Assembly: GCF_020539865.1 (NCBI RefSeq)
Contig: NZ_JAJBQV010000001.1
Coordinates: 135,842 to 199,841, forward strand
DNA length: 64,000 nucleotides
Direction: 5' to 3'
DNA from: Megasphaera elsdenii
GTDB lineage: Bacteria; Bacillota; Negativicutes; Veillonellales; Megasphaeraceae
Position 1 is the first letter of the stretch. Each line of letters starts with the position of its first letter. A model generated the notes under the pieces. It was not told where the DNA came from and ran no database searches. It saw only the letters and a program-made list of their open reading frames with translations. The position numbers and the translations under genes are program-made. This document shows positions 41,701 through 50,325 of the stretch, piece after piece.

Positions 41701-43440
41701 ATCGGTGTAGATAGTGCCCATATCGTGCTGTTCGGCCTGGCTTTGGATGACGGTTTGATACGTGGACGGAGAATCTGTAGCCAGCTTATTGTCCAATTTA
41801 TTAGCCACAAGGTCTGTAATCATTTGTTTTTCTACGTTGCGCTGATATTCTTCGCGCCAGGCGTCGACTTTGAGGCTGGCAATATTACGCATGGCGTTAT
41901 AGTGCCCGACCGTATGCATGCCGGTTCCCATAGCGCCCATGCCGAGAGCGGCCGGGGCAGCATCCACCATAGCGTCGACGGCGTTGTTGAGCACATCGCC
42001 GACGGTGTTCCATCTTCCCTTATGATGGATTCCATATTCTACGTTGGTCGCGACGTCACCGATGATGGACTGCACGCCTTCTTCCGTCAATTCAGACAGC
42101 GTCCCACGGGCGTACTGCTTCGCCCCTGCGAGGGCGGCGAGCTTAGCCAGGGCTAATTTCCCCTGGTTTACTACGTCCCGTTGAGCAGCCGCATTGGTCA
42201 GCAGAGATTTTGCGGCATCTTTGCCAAAGGCCGCTTTAATCGGACCATAGCCAAATTCCAGCAATCCCAATTCGACGGCCCCATTCAGCGCGCCGACGAC
42301 GGCACTATCAGTCAGCATGTTCGCCCGGCTGTATAAAGGCTTGCCATTCGACTGTTGCTGTGCCATCTGCCAATAGCGGTCGGCCATGGATTGTTTGCTG
42401 ATTTCATTGTACAGGCCGGTCCGTAACCCCCAGGCGGCCCCGGTCGCACCGGCGGCGGCCAAGATGGCAGCCGAGCCAGCCCCGAGTGTTTCCGGGCCAG
42501 CCGCGGCGGCGGCAGGAGCGGCCGTGGCCATAGCCAGGGCCATGCCCTTCGGGACATACTGGAGAGCGCGCAAGCCCTGAGTTCCGTAAATGGTCAGCTG
42601 CTGCACGGTATCATAGACGATTTTCCCCAGTGCCGATGTGGGCCGGTCTTCTTCCTGGTAGGCTTTGAGACGCTGTGTGATTTCGTCGACTTCCGGTTTT
42701 ACGGTATCCAGGTCTTCGCCATTGACAGCTTTCATCTGTGCATCATAGAGTTTCACCATATCGGAGCCGGAGTTAAATGCGTCAGCAAAGAGTTCACCCG
42801 CACTGTTGATGGCATCGCCGATACGTTCGAAGATGCTGCGAGTATCATTCAAGTCCCGGTGATTCCGCAAGGCCAGGGCCGCACCAACGGGGTTTTCCTG
42901 CCGGAATTTCGCCAACTCCGGATAGTATTTATCCAGCGTTTCCGGCGAATACCAGTTATTGCCAGGAAGAAAGTCATTGATGGTCAATAAGGTATCTCGT
43001 TTTTTGGTTTCTTCCAAAAGTTCGGGATGATCTACCATATACTGCGGCGACACGCCGAGCATAGGGGCATAGGTATCGGCATCCTTGAGTACCTGCGCAT
43101 TTTCGTTGAAAAGATTGCGCCAAATGTCGCGGGCCGAATCGACGACCCATTCAGCGGCCTTCTGCCATTCTGGCTTTTCTTGCGGCTCTGGTGGGTTCAA
43201 GTTACCCGTGATGGTTGGCGTTGTCAGTAAATCCGGTATTTTACGCATGACAGGCCGGCCGGATGCGATAATTTCCCCAATTTTCTCATCATTGGCGGCC
43301 GCTTCCTGGGCTTCGGCTTCATGCCGTTCAGCCGTTTCTTCTGCCGATGGCGTAATCATGGCCTGCGTCTGTTCTTTGACAGGTGTTATTTTAAGGGCAT
43401 CGCTCATATCGCCCGACGTATCAAAGGTATAGTCTGCCAT
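35713..43440 (-). CDS. Giant polyvalent internal virion protein with HExxH metallopeptidase motif
   Basis: A 2575-residue protein, the largest in the window. Ala-rich hydrophobic stretches near residues 295-330 could insert in membranes. Residues about 990-1130, encoded by a visibly AT-rich block (40055-40470), resemble a large polyvalent protein-associated domain of the LPD3 or toxin-like type (AHYEMIEAIPAIIKNGIWAE). A zinc-peptidase motif HESAH follows near residue 1197. Long coiled coils occupy about 1430-1650, and a helical C-terminal third carries KQVKNQILYKSLDVWPSAVN. By position it corresponds to the T7 gp16-type ejected protein. Polyvalent proteins often carry effector domains delivered with phage DNA. 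Confidence 0.8.
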   Translation of the reverse strand: MADYTFDTSGDMSDALKITPVKEQTQAMITPSAEETAERHEAEAQEAAANDEKIGEIIASGRPVMRKIPDLLTTPTITGNLNPPEPQEKPEWQKAAEWVVDSARDIWRNLFNENAQVLKDADTYAPMLGVSPQYMVDHPELLEETKKRDTLLTINDFLPGNNWYSPETLDKYYPELAKFRQENPVGAALALRNHRDLNDTRSIFERIGDAINSAGELFADAFNSGSDMVKLYDAQMKAVNGEDLDTVKPEVDEITQRLKAYQEEDRPTSALGKIVYDTVQQLTIYGTQGLRALQYVPKGMALAMATAAPAAAAAGPETLGAGSAAILAAAGATGAAWGLRTGLYNEISKQSMADRYWQMAQQQSNGKPLYSRANMLTDSAVVGALNGAVELGLLEFGYGPIKAAFGKDAAKSLLTNAAAQRDVVNQGKLALAKLAALAGAKQYARGTLSELTEEGVQSIIGDVATNVEYGIHHKGRWNTVGDVLNNAVDAMVDAAPAALGMGAMGTGMHTVGHYNAMRNIASLKVDAWREEYQRNVEKQMITDLVANKLDNKLATDSPSTYQTVIQSQAEQHDMGTIYTDAQELARTPEGVNVLNDLVKRDIVTPEQVDTAVQNGTDLEIKTGVFAQRADESFDTNTLMDASTMNQGGTHLVALRERKQRMDALAQELRDIANDKSDAISEEIMQEHFKDADAIEQDAARDVVYRNPYDLQSSYKEALKDARKQYEDAVNFKYYWTYKPQGVSIIVADTDGHDNVQTGRGYRMSNNEPWYSDMYKEYGGKATKEQMLDVAYKNERAELAASSPELLPQWDANVEAAKQRYETLRDMGEKFEELSHSDYALRKTFSKEGAAVYQDAVKTFQQGNQAVSQAAKENAYLYARMAERWAKIRRDYGDTAYTAKDFAAAHPIHIGGTGSDVQFGQPITNTSINLDAPAPVITIKEKYAGMDWKDLRRKLPGTVEDDIVSKKNDKGEYIPYVNEATGNKVIVNKDSINHFKANKTSTEGSEVNRSNTAHYEMIEAIPAIIKNGIWAEDHIDRHSKAKKISLIFSLVKMNNEIYLVKVTVKDLRNRFLVEGGEYISLKAYDISNKKESIFSSTSGNSSSKEQGSNQPLLNIDSSNISIRVLLQHVNDWQGRPYVNSDGTPNYGIYFGDNKTGGVMYIGSDGYKRAYRQGKIRGAFDSNSGAIHLFDAADQSSFIHESAHMYLTEMERMVQEEGVPKQLVEDWHTIQDWASYADGRLDDYKGTILEKEFAGYEAAIRKARESGDTVAVKVTEERWMQERFARGFERYIAEGKAPVKELQGPFRRFKKWLVSIYRDLTNLGKEPSDDVRRVMDRMLASDDEIEAWARLRELDAWNRKGFAGDLSGSEGDMIKKWAEKIKEECKEKLLSQYEEEARQRDELERQQGLEEERISYQKQLCAENPIYQYENICNNMPEARAGILAKLGYENDAEFRQALRDAGGTMEERTDAYIDSVRKTYEEDMAMTPEMIRAEADEMLASTNGQMALNQLETAAMRRKMNGYIAECVKALREVGSVSGTDAEIAAQLRKILGVEYDKNEAQKGALKNSILTKNQQIKDLKKRLAEKDEKAAATKAENDHTIKELKDSLNDVIHGLNQARDMVQGTYTATLRLARQELDAMKVNDAIVWRHYEMKAKAASHRADQYMSAGSFEQAVMEKANAQKFYAMARAAKDNADYIRRAMAGESGSLDMNGQEIYGIKGILKQLGRADHPARMGPHARYFIQHLAYNLGMTDRDGRPPLDKDGNPAPLNWDYIYRDLSPDYATGQDTAPNPDAMVAPWIRAIVDGKDRIQYDKDLTMAQFRDINEAIRAVNKVSRRDYEANTLTDTDGSVIAISDAAARLAQSLPHRENWDAEQNRNDQNRKGRGKELLSDALLSLTKIETLLRNMGNDWMQFIYKPIDRASRRELTMQQEACREFARIYHIYSNTEWRKMRSQKLYAVGSVERFTKEQLLVMALNWGNQEGRQRVLDEANRHVKNEAQKANEATIEDIFSRALSNKDLDFLEAIWGQLEQYWPERNKVQERLYGSGMGRVRAKPYTINGRKVSGGYYPIVYDPQLTTRTNEMELDDIVKTQLSGSSTMGIGMGSTKKRVKQVKNQILYKSLDVWPSAVNEAIHHICMREAVTDVYKLISHPDVEAAVQENYGMKTYASLKQWAKDCWKTDVQKTDKISRMLENMRRNTTFAVMAYRTSTAVLNGLNILPMMNRIGPWNTVKAMVNFGIGFYKGTPTYNRNRRFVMEHSPFMADRINTIDKDMQQKMRLTMPKNTSRAGQKARIARDALNRYGYFFITETDLMCSLALWKYQYEESLRQQIDAGKTDEKLMRDQALFEADQAVRDVLGSGMVKDQAELQRKNGLVAQITPFYSYCNTVMNALIDAGYKWKSGNRLAMFNAMLYWIVLNSVSEQLYRSAVSGDDLDKLLKKMGVKSMTNTVQGIPVVRDAAEIIGNHMFGLPNYDSSNVLAVSAVDELMKALKAAASKNQDTTDVARAANRALNRFVGLPDTLTDGFWSLMRFSMVDTDRSLTALANAVVFDRRYKTAKERAQEEKKKAKEAKK
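40682..40696. promoter_or_regulatory. Candidate parS-like palindrome, copy 2
   Basis: TGTCCAAATTGGACA, identical to copy 1, inside the giant protein gene at the edge of the AT-rich insert. Confidence 0.6.
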
Positions 43441-43448
43441 ATTTCCTC

Positions 43449-46238
43449 CTAATAAATATAAGACCCGCCACCTTCGGACTGGTCTTCATCTTCCCCATTC
43501 GCATAAGCTATATTATTTTCCACGTGTTCCGTAACGCTTTCATCGACGGCATCAGCCGCTTCGCTGACAGCTTCGCCTACTTCACTGGCTGTTTCTGTCA
43601 AAGTGTCAACATAGCTATTGTCATCATCACTGCTATCACTACTATCTCCATCATCACTGGCCGCTTCAGCCGATTCGACTACATCGGCCAAGGTCCGTGC
43701 GCCGTCGAGGATTTGTTGTACGTCCCAGCGGTCAATGGTATATGAATTGTGGTTCCAGTCTGTAACGATTGCATATCCATCGTCACCTACCGTAATACGC
43801 AGGATACCTGCTGCCCGCATTTGTGCCTGTGAATAGCCGCCATTCGTCGGATCTGCCGTTATAGCATTGACGCCAAACTGAATCAAATCATTCGTAGACG
43901 GTTCATTCCCATTATGTTCGGCACGGTATTGAACGGCTGCCCCGCGAATCAGCTGCTGAATAACAGGCCAATTCCCTTTAAATTCCGCCGGATTGATACC
44001 GCTGGCATCAGCAATCTGCTCAGGCGCGATATTGTACATCGGCTTATATTCACCGGTCCCATTCTGATAATCACTGGCCGCTTTCTGCAAGGTATTGAGG
44101 TTTGACGCTGATAAGTGAATCCCATGATTATTGCAATAGTTGACTATATCGTTGAAGGACTCTATGCCGTTGCTGCCGAACAGTGATTTTAGGACAGTCA
44201 TATTGGCCCCACTGCTACGAGATCCTCCGCTTCCACCACGACCACCGCCGCGGCCGCTTCCTCCGGATTCTCCAGAGCCTCCAGTACGGAAGCTGACATA
44301 GGCACTGATACAGCTTTTCAGCGTCGTATATACATCAGGATTGTTGTATCCGTATCGCTCTGCAATGGCTAAGTAGGCTTGCGGGTCCAGATTCCCCGAT
44401 TGATAGAGCTGTTGCATTTCCATTCGTCCCTGTTCGACGATAGCGTCATTGGCTTCTTTTTCCTGCCGTTTCTGCTCAGCAATGATAGAAGTCGCCATTT
44501 GTTCCGCTTTTTGGAGTTCTGCTTCATCATAGATGACTTCCGTATGAGCCGTCACGCCGCCGGATTTTTCCAGGCCGCCGTGATAACCGCCTAAATGGAA
44601 GTGATAGCCACTGCCGGCATCGTGGAAGAGGACCTGGTCAAAGGCGCCGCTGTCTTCAAAGGTTTTGCGTACTTCTTCGGCTTTCTCAGCGCTGGTCCCT
44701 TCAGGCAGTACAATGTCGACAGCATTGCCCCCGTTCGGTCCAATGATATGCTGACTGGTCGGTGAGCCATTGACTTCGGCGTTATGTTCCCGTGTGCGGG
44801 CGGCCGAAGAGATTTCCGCGCCGTCGGCAACACCCATCTGGTTGAGCATCCCGCCGATGAACGGCAGGGCTTGCTGAAATTCCGGCTTCAGTTCTTTAAC
44901 TTGTTCGTCGATGTCCGCTCCCTGGGTCGGCAGGTTATATGGCTGTATCTTACTGCCGCCGTTACCGGATAAGTCCATACCATCTAAGGAGTCGTAATTA
45001 TGCTTGACAAGCTGTTTATACTGTTCCGCCGCTTCCCCACTGCCATTGTATGCCCGAACACCTTCCCAGGGGTCGCCGCCGTTTTCGTCGGTCTTTTGTT
45101 TGAGGATATACGCGCCAGCACGGATATTCTGTTTCGGATCCGTATTCCAGCCAGGGAATTTGTTGTCAAGGTCATAGTCCCGCGCCGTTTCATCGGTAAT
45201 CTGGGCGTACCCGCCGTCGTCTGCCATGTGCATCCCTTCGATGGTATCGCCACCGGTTTCACGCATGCCTGTAGATAAGTAGATTCTAGGGTCCAGTCCC
45301 TGTTCATGGGCGGCGTCGATATACCAATCGACAATCTGGTTGCCCGTACTGGCACTGCCACTATATACGGTCTTCGTCGCTCCGGCCCGGATATATTCAG
45401 CTCTCTTTTTGGGGTCATTTGGATACAGGCGGGCCGCTTCTTTGGCCCGTTCCAGCAGGCCATTATCATGTTTCCGCTGCAAGAGCATATGCCGCATGGA
45501 CGTCAATTTGCTGTCATCGACCCAGGGACTGACCTTTTCCAGCAAGGCCGTCGCTTTGTCGAAGTCCGATGCATTACCGCTGGCCGTCAAATTGGTGAGC
45601 ACCGAGTTGACCATCGTCGTGGCTTTGTCTTTTATCATGGCGTCCATCTTATCTTTCCCGTATATATTGCCATAGAGGGCATAGGCCGTCGCCGTAATGC
45701 GGTTCAGCCCTTTGAAAAGGCCGTCGCTGTTGCCGCTTTCGACGAGGTGGTCCGTTTCGTTCGTGACAAAGGTATTGAACGTGTTGTCTCGATGTTCCAA
45801 GTCTTTCGCGTACTGGTATTTCATGACCTGGCCCGCCCGCTGAACGTTTACGTCATCAGCCATACGCAGGAAGGCATCGTGGGCTTTCTGGTAGTTCGGC
45901 AGTCCGGCCATGGCCGATTCCCGGATAGCCCGTTCGCCGGCTTGGTACTGATTGACGACATCCAGGGCATTTATATCCTGCTTATTCAGCAGTCCCGTAT
46001 CGGGGTTGTTGAGCAGGTCGTTCATGCCGGCTTCATATTTATTCTTTGCGTCCAATACGCTCAGGTTGATTTGGTCGTCGACATAGGCCTGCATCTGTTG
46101 TTGAACGGCGCTCATGCCAGTTTGCCACACTTTAGCGCCGGACACGTTGGCCCCATAGGCGTTCGAGTCGCTTGGAGGCTGGACATTGCCATGGATGGTG
46201 TTCGGGTCCACGGACGGGTTATAGCTCTTGATCTGCAT
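43449..46238 (-). CDS. Internal virion protein with lytic transglycosylase and M15-like peptidase domains
   Basis: A 929-residue protein. Residues about 303-416 are a lytic transglycosylase domain (IDAAHEQGLDPRIYLSTGMR with catalytic Glu in RETGG, then YAQITDE). Residues about 453-556 resemble peptidase M15/VanY with the zinc-site pattern SQHIIGPNGGNAVDI and HFHLGGY. A Gly/Ser/Arg-rich linker lies near 655-680 and an acidic Ser/Asp-rich C-terminus follows. The pairing of glycan- and peptide-cutting domains suits an ejected protein that drills the cell wall during DNA entry. Confidence 0.85.
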   Translation of the reverse strand: MQIKSYNPSVDPNTIHGNVQPPSDSNAYGANVSGAKVWQTGMSAVQQQMQAYVDDQINLSVLDAKNKYEAGMNDLLNNPDTGLLNKQDINALDVVNQYQAGERAIRESAMAGLPNYQKAHDAFLRMADDVNVQRAGQVMKYQYAKDLEHRDNTFNTFVTNETDHLVESGNSDGLFKGLNRITATAYALYGNIYGKDKMDAMIKDKATTMVNSVLTNLTASGNASDFDKATALLEKVSPWVDDSKLTSMRHMLLQRKHDNGLLERAKEAARLYPNDPKKRAEYIRAGATKTVYSGSASTGNQIVDWYIDAAHEQGLDPRIYLSTGMRETGGDTIEGMHMADDGGYAQITDETARDYDLDNKFPGWNTDPKQNIRAGAYILKQKTDENGGDPWEGVRAYNGSGEAAEQYKQLVKHNYDSLDGMDLSGNGGSKIQPYNLPTQGADIDEQVKELKPEFQQALPFIGGMLNQMGVADGAEISSAARTREHNAEVNGSPTSQHIIGPNGGNAVDIVLPEGTSAEKAEEVRKTFEDSGAFDQVLFHDAGSGYHFHLGGYHGGLEKSGGVTAHTEVIYDEAELQKAEQMATSIIAEQKRQEKEANDAIVEQGRMEMQQLYQSGNLDPQAYLAIAERYGYNNPDVYTTLKSCISAYVSFRTGGSGESGGSGRGGGRGGSGGSRSSGANMTVLKSLFGSNGIESFNDIVNYCNNHGIHLSASNLNTLQKAASDYQNGTGEYKPMYNIAPEQIADASGINPAEFKGNWPVIQQLIRGAAVQYRAEHNGNEPSTNDLIQFGVNAITADPTNGGYSQAQMRAAGILRITVGDDGYAIVTDWNHNSYTIDRWDVQQILDGARTLADVVESAEAASDDGDSSDSSDDDNSYVDTLTETASEVGEAVSEAADAVDESVTEHVENNIAYANGEDEDQSEGGGSYIY

Positions 46239-46247
46239 GATTTCCTC

Positions 46248-46982
46248 CTAGTAGTATTTTTCGAGATTGACCTGACGGATACGCGGCTTGGAATCGTATT
46301 TGGCAATCGCCTTATCCAGGTTGACTGGCGTAATCCCCGTATACGTGTAGGCCGGCGTGAAAATGCCGGCTTCCTGTTTGAACCGGTTCGTATAGGTATA
46401 GTGGCCGCTGCCGTTATAATAGGTGCCCGGGTTAATATCATAGGCCCCATTATAGGTGCCGCTGGTCTTGTCGGCGGCTCCGTAAGTTCGATGGATACCG
46501 TACATAGACGCGGCCGTCCCTAGAATCGTGCCCCATAAGGCACTCTTTTTCTGCGCTTGTAAGTTAGCCGCGCTGGTCCGGTAGGCATTGGCCTGGTTCT
46601 GATAGTTGACCTCGTTCACATGTTCGGACCAAACGTCATTGCGCTGGTTCTGCAATAAGGTACTGCTGTCATCCCGCCAGGCATCATAGCTGGAAGACAG
46701 GGCATCCAAAGGGGACCCGCTGAGTTGCAGTCCGCTGGCGCCGGCCTGAGCGGCTGTCTGCCCGGCGGCTAATTTCATGCGGTCATTCAGCTTAGACTGC
46801 TGCGCTGCATATTGTTCGGCAATCTGTTCTTGTTTGACCTGGCTGATACGGGCATTTTGTTCGGCTGCCTTAGCCTGGGCATTATACAGCGCCGATTGTG
46901 CGTTATACTGCTGTTTTTGCTGGTTGTACTGATTGATTCCCTGTATAGCCGTAAGGGCCATCATCCACGGTGCGCCGCACAT
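46248..46982 (-). CDS. Internal virion protein (T7 gp14-like)
   Basis: About 244 residues; ATG 46982 is better spaced from AAAGGGG than ATG 46991. The pattern CGAPWMMALTAIQGINQYNQ, a Gln/Ala-rich coiled coil (QKQQYNAQSALYNAQAKAAE) and GASGLQLSGSPLDALSSS is typical of T7 gp14-type core proteins, which form an outer-membrane channel at infection. The 5' end overlaps the preceding gene by about 80 bases. Confidence 0.78.
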   Translation of the reverse strand: MCGAPWMMALTAIQGINQYNQQKQQYNAQSALYNAQAKAAEQNARISQVKQEQIAEQYAAQQSKLNDRMKLAAGQTAAQAGASGLQLSGSPLDALSSSYDAWRDDSSTLLQNQRNDVWSEHVNEVNYQNQANAYRTSAANLQAQKKSALWGTILGTAASMYGIHRTYGAADKTSGTYNGAYDINPGTYYNGSGHYTYTNRFKQEAGIFTPAYTYTGITPVNLDKAIAKYDSKPRIRQVNLEKYY

Positions 46983-47457
46983 GCTTTTCATCCCCTTTCA
47001 CAAAAAACAACTGCCACGACATATCTTTATAGAGAAAGGGCTTCGAGAATTCCGCGCCGAATGATTTCAGCCAGCGCCGGGACTTCTCGTTGCTCTGGGT
47101 TATCATATTCCACATTTTCGGGAACCGCCGCTTCCACTTCGGCAGGACCTGCCGGCCCAGGGCGACGAATTCTTTCTTGTAATGCTGATAGAGGTCATGC
47201 CGTGCGACACACCACACGACATGGCCATAGCCGCAAATTACACTGCGGCTGACGCCGAACAGCAATAGCGGCTGGCCGTCCACGTAGGCGATGTAATTTT
47301 CATAGTCTACATCGACGGCGAAGGTTTCCAAATCGGTATCTGTGGCTTTTAATTCCATATCGTCCCGATCCCGCAGGCGTTCTGCCAGCCAGCGGACGTC
47401 GGGCAGCAATTCTTTCGTTATCGGTTTAACCGTTATATGCGCTAACCAATCCCCCAT
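46903..47457 (-). CDS. GNAT-like T7 gp13-type virion protein
   Basis: A 184-residue protein from ATG 47457, preceded by AGGAGG with 9 bases of spacing. The fold pattern resembles acetyltransferases (YIAYVDGQPLLLFGVSRS, WNMITQSNEKSRRWLKSFGA) as seen in T7 gp13-related proteins of podophages. These are thought to be structural or assembly factors, and no enzymatic activity can be inferred. Its last 27 codons overlap the gp14-like gene in another frame. Confidence 0.7.
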   Translation of the reverse strand: MGDWLAHITVKPITKELLPDVRWLAERLRDRDDMELKATDTDLETFAVDVDYENYIAYVDGQPLLLFGVSRSVICGYGHVVWCVARHDLYQHYKKEFVALGRQVLPKWKRRFPKMWNMITQSNEKSRRWLKSFGAEFSKPFLYKDMSWQLFFVKGDEKHVRRTVDDGPYGYTGNQSVQPAKTAV

Positions 47458-49690
47458 CAATACTGACCTCCTTGATTATGGCGTTGAGTTTAAAGGGGTA
47501 CGGTTCATCACTCATGATGCACAAGTGGTTGCGCGTGTTGGCCCCAATATCGTATAAGGGGACGCTCTGAGTCAGGTCCCCGGAAAATAAGGTATATTCG
47601 TCGGTGTATTTGAGTTCGTCCATTTTATTGAAAGTCAGGCCGATTTTACCGCCGTATGTATCTTCGACGCGCAGGGTGACCGCGTTTATTTTATGGACGC
47701 GCCCCTGCAGGGTTCCTTCCCGGAGGCTGACTTCCATGCCGGGCTGTTCAATCTTGGTCGTGTATGGCAGGCCTGCTATGATACGGTTATACGACTCATC
47801 AAGATGCACCATGCCGTCAGCTGGGACGACTTCGTCCTTCTGACGGATACCGTCGCCTACGATGGTTACCGTTTTCCCGATGAGGTGTGGCAAAGCAATC
47901 GTCGTGCCGCTGCCCGTGACATACGAGTCGGCATATTGGTCGGTATCGTCGCGCATGACGGCAAACTGTTCCAAATACCGCTTCGGCTGCCCGTTCACGG
48001 TCCGTTCGACGATCGCGTAGAGTTCGTCGTTCTCATTGCGTGGGATGGCGACAATCCATTTATATTTCCCGTCTGTAACGAAATGGGACCAGGCGAATAC
48101 TTTCTGCTCCCGTATCATCGTAAAGGCCAGGAGTACGCCATCATCGCGGACGAAAAAGAGCGTAGAATCCGGTTCCTGGCAATAAGCCGATGAGAGCAGT
48201 TTATGGTTCTTGACTAAGTGCGTAGCCAGAATATCCAGTTCATCGCCGTTATAGTTATCCGATTCGTACTGATAGCCCAGGTCGCGGACGGTCGAACCGG
48301 ACCGCTGGACATGGACGATGCGGTTACCGATATGCTGTGGCAGACACGTCGAGGAGCCGCGCATGGTCTGTGACTTTGGATAAGCCTTCGTCGGCGTCAG
48401 GACGCTGTCGCCACTGATAACCCATTCATTCCCGGATGTGAGGACGACGAGGTCCTGCGATGGGACGAGGTGGCGAATCTGATAGGAGTTGCGGACGATG
48501 AGGTCCATTTTGATAGCACTGTCATCGGTGACCGTACCGTCCACTTTTTCAACGGAAAAGTTCGGATAATCGCCGGTTTTACTCATCCATAACGAATAGG
48601 GATTCTTGTAGTTGGCGGCAAAGACTAAGCGGTCCTGAAAAAAACAGGACTGCTGGGGATACCCGTAATAGCTGTTCCACGACGACAATGCATAGTCGGC
48701 CGTTTCGTCGGTACTGCCGAATACATCTTTGACGGCAGCGGTGACGGTCGTCAAAGAATTGACAGCCGTAATCTTTGCCGTCCCCGTATGGGTATAGGGC
48801 AAGCGTGTCAGATCTACGGTCAGTTTCGATGAGCTTGCCGCATCATCATTCCAGACTTTGACGATGAGACGCAAATAGCAGCCCTCCGTTTCACTCCCCG
48901 ATTCCGTGTAGTTCTGGTCGTCATTGGATGTGTACTTGCGATATTCCCGCCAAATGGAGCTTTTCTTTTCCCGCTTCTGAAGAAGGATTTCGTAATGGTG
49001 TGTCCCGTGAGTGATGATTTTCCATTTTTCCCCGACATAGAGTTCGCCTGACGTCCAGGTCGTCGTTTCTTCGCCCCAGGATCCGGACAAGGTCTGACTG
49101 CCGACTTTCTGGTTAAGCTGAATATAGCCGCCTTCCATGCCACTGTGAAAAATAGCGGCTTGCGAGCTGATAGTCACGGTCCCAGAGGTGCCGGATGGCG
49201 TGACTTTATTATCGACGACGGCATCGAGCATGGCGTCATAATAGGGTTCGGTGATTTCCATGTCGATAAGGTCCCAGCCGGCCTGTTTATGCCGCAGCAG
49301 TTTTACCGGATACTGGCCGGAACAAATATACATGACATCGCCGGACTGACTGAATTGCAAGCCTTTAGGATTACTATAAGGCGTATCGATTTCTATGCCC
49401 GTATAGGTTCCGTCTTTCCAGATCCGGATGTATTGTACGCCGACTTCCAGGAGATATGCGTCAGTTTCAGAATTGTAAAAACTAACGAGGATAGCGTCCT
49501 GAGTGCTACTTTTGAGTTCGCCAATATACTTGGACCCCTGACGGCGATAGCAGCCGCCATACGGGCGAATAACAGTATTCTCCGCGTTCAGGAGGGCTGA
49601 CTTATACTGCTCTAAGTCGACACGGCTGCCGACTGCCGGGGATATTTCACCCGCCGTGAAGGCCGGCTGAATGACGTAGATGTTAGCCAC
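47426..49690 (-). CDS. Tail tubular protein B (T7 gp12-like, nozzle)
   Basis: A 754-residue protein from GTG 49690, with AAGGAGG at 7-base spacing; an upstream in-frame start is rejected. The sequence IYVIQPAFTAGEISPAVGSR, then YGGCYRRQGSKYIGEL is the standard N-terminus of podophage tail nozzle proteins, with beta-propeller-like repeats after it and SQTMRGSSTCLPQHIGNRIV in the middle. It forms the distal tail tube. It overlaps tubular protein A by 8 bases. Confidence 0.88.
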   Translation of the reverse strand: MANIYVIQPAFTAGEISPAVGSRVDLEQYKSALLNAENTVIRPYGGCYRRQGSKYIGELKSSTQDAILVSFYNSETDAYLLEVGVQYIRIWKDGTYTGIEIDTPYSNPKGLQFSQSGDVMYICSGQYPVKLLRHKQAGWDLIDMEITEPYYDAMLDAVVDNKVTPSGTSGTVTISSQAAIFHSGMEGGYIQLNQKVGSQTLSGSWGEETTTWTSGELYVGEKWKIITHGTHHYEILLQKREKKSSIWREYRKYTSNDDQNYTESGSETEGCYLRLIVKVWNDDAASSSKLTVDLTRLPYTHTGTAKITAVNSLTTVTAAVKDVFGSTDETADYALSSWNSYYGYPQQSCFFQDRLVFAANYKNPYSLWMSKTGDYPNFSVEKVDGTVTDDSAIKMDLIVRNSYQIRHLVPSQDLVVLTSGNEWVISGDSVLTPTKAYPKSQTMRGSSTCLPQHIGNRIVHVQRSGSTVRDLGYQYESDNYNGDELDILATHLVKNHKLLSSAYCQEPDSTLFFVRDDGVLLAFTMIREQKVFAWSHFVTDGKYKWIVAIPRNENDELYAIVERTVNGQPKRYLEQFAVMRDDTDQYADSYVTGSGTTIALPHLIGKTVTIVGDGIRQKDEVVPADGMVHLDESYNRIIAGLPYTTKIEQPGMEVSLREGTLQGRVHKINAVTLRVEDTYGGKIGLTFNKMDELKYTDEYTLFSGDLTQSVPLYDIGANTRNHLCIMSDEPYPFKLNAIIKEVSIDGGLVSAYNG

Positions 49691-50282
49691 GGTATCCCCT
49701 CCTTGCGGCGATATAGCTGCTTTCAAAGGCGGTGTGCGGTTCCATTTCCCGGGCATCCTGGACCTGCGCCTGAGCGATGACAGCCCGGTACAGCTGGTAT
49801 TCGTTCTGTCCCTGCTGAGGGTTGCCAGTCAGCCGCATAGCCAGTTTCGACGCCAGCAGATGAGAGAAGCCTTGCAGGAAAATCGTATCCATCAATTCCG
49901 GGTCTTCCACATCCCACGTATAGTCGGCATAGCACTGCTCGCCATTGGTAACGATGACTTTCGTACTGCTGCCGACATTGACGACGTCGAAGCGCTCATA
50001 GACGCGGTCAGCGCCGCTGGCATCGGATACGACGTTACGGATCATCAGACATTTATCTGGATAACCATATGCAAAATCCCAGCCCGGCACATCGACATCG
50101 ACTACGGCCAGGCGCTCAATCCGGTGTGCAAACCCCCAGGGAAAAGACCGTAGCACTTCACGACGCGTCGGGTCGTAGAATAGTTTACAAGCTCTCGCAT
50201 TTTCCACGCCTTCTTCCATGTTTTCAATGACGCCCTTGCCGATATTCGACAGGGCCATGTTACAAATATCTGTATCGGTCAT
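49683..50282 (-). CDS. Tail tubular protein A (T7 gp11-like, adaptor)
   Basis: A 199-residue protein with GAAAGGAGCAGCC before ATG. The pattern DTDICNMALSNIGKGVIENM, NARACKLFYDPTRREVLRSF and WDVEDPELMDTIFLQGFSHL is the gp11-like adaptor that connects portal and nozzle. It lies directly upstream of tubular protein B. Confidence 0.9.
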   Translation of the reverse strand: MTDTDICNMALSNIGKGVIENMEEGVENARACKLFYDPTRREVLRSFPWGFAHRIERLAVVDVDVPGWDFAYGYPDKCLMIRNVVSDASGADRVYERFDVVNVGSSTKVIVTNGEQCYADYTWDVEDPELMDTIFLQGFSHLLASKLAMRLTGNPQQGQNEYQLYRAVIAQAQVQDAREMEPHTAFESSYIAARRGYRG

Positions 50283-50303
50283 GGCTGCTCCTTTCTATAG
50301 AGT

Positions 50304-50321
50304 GAGGGGCCGAAGCCCCTC
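50304..50321 (-). other. GC-rich hairpin with UUCG loop
   Basis: On the - strand the stem GAGGGGC/GCCCCTC closes a TTCG tetraloop, an exceptionally stable RNA hairpin. There is no T-run, so it is more likely an RNA stability or processing element than a terminator. It lies between the 53-residue gene and tubular protein A. Confidence 0.7.
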
Positions 50322-50325
50322 CCAT

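Noticed and set aside
35713..43440. Many + strand frames of 60-170 codons across the giant gene
   Set aside because: All are antisense shadows of one continuous 2575-codon gene and lack ribosome sites.
45306..46523. Long + strand frame of 405 codons
   Set aside because: Antisense to the internal virion protein gene, low-complexity composition, no ribosome site.
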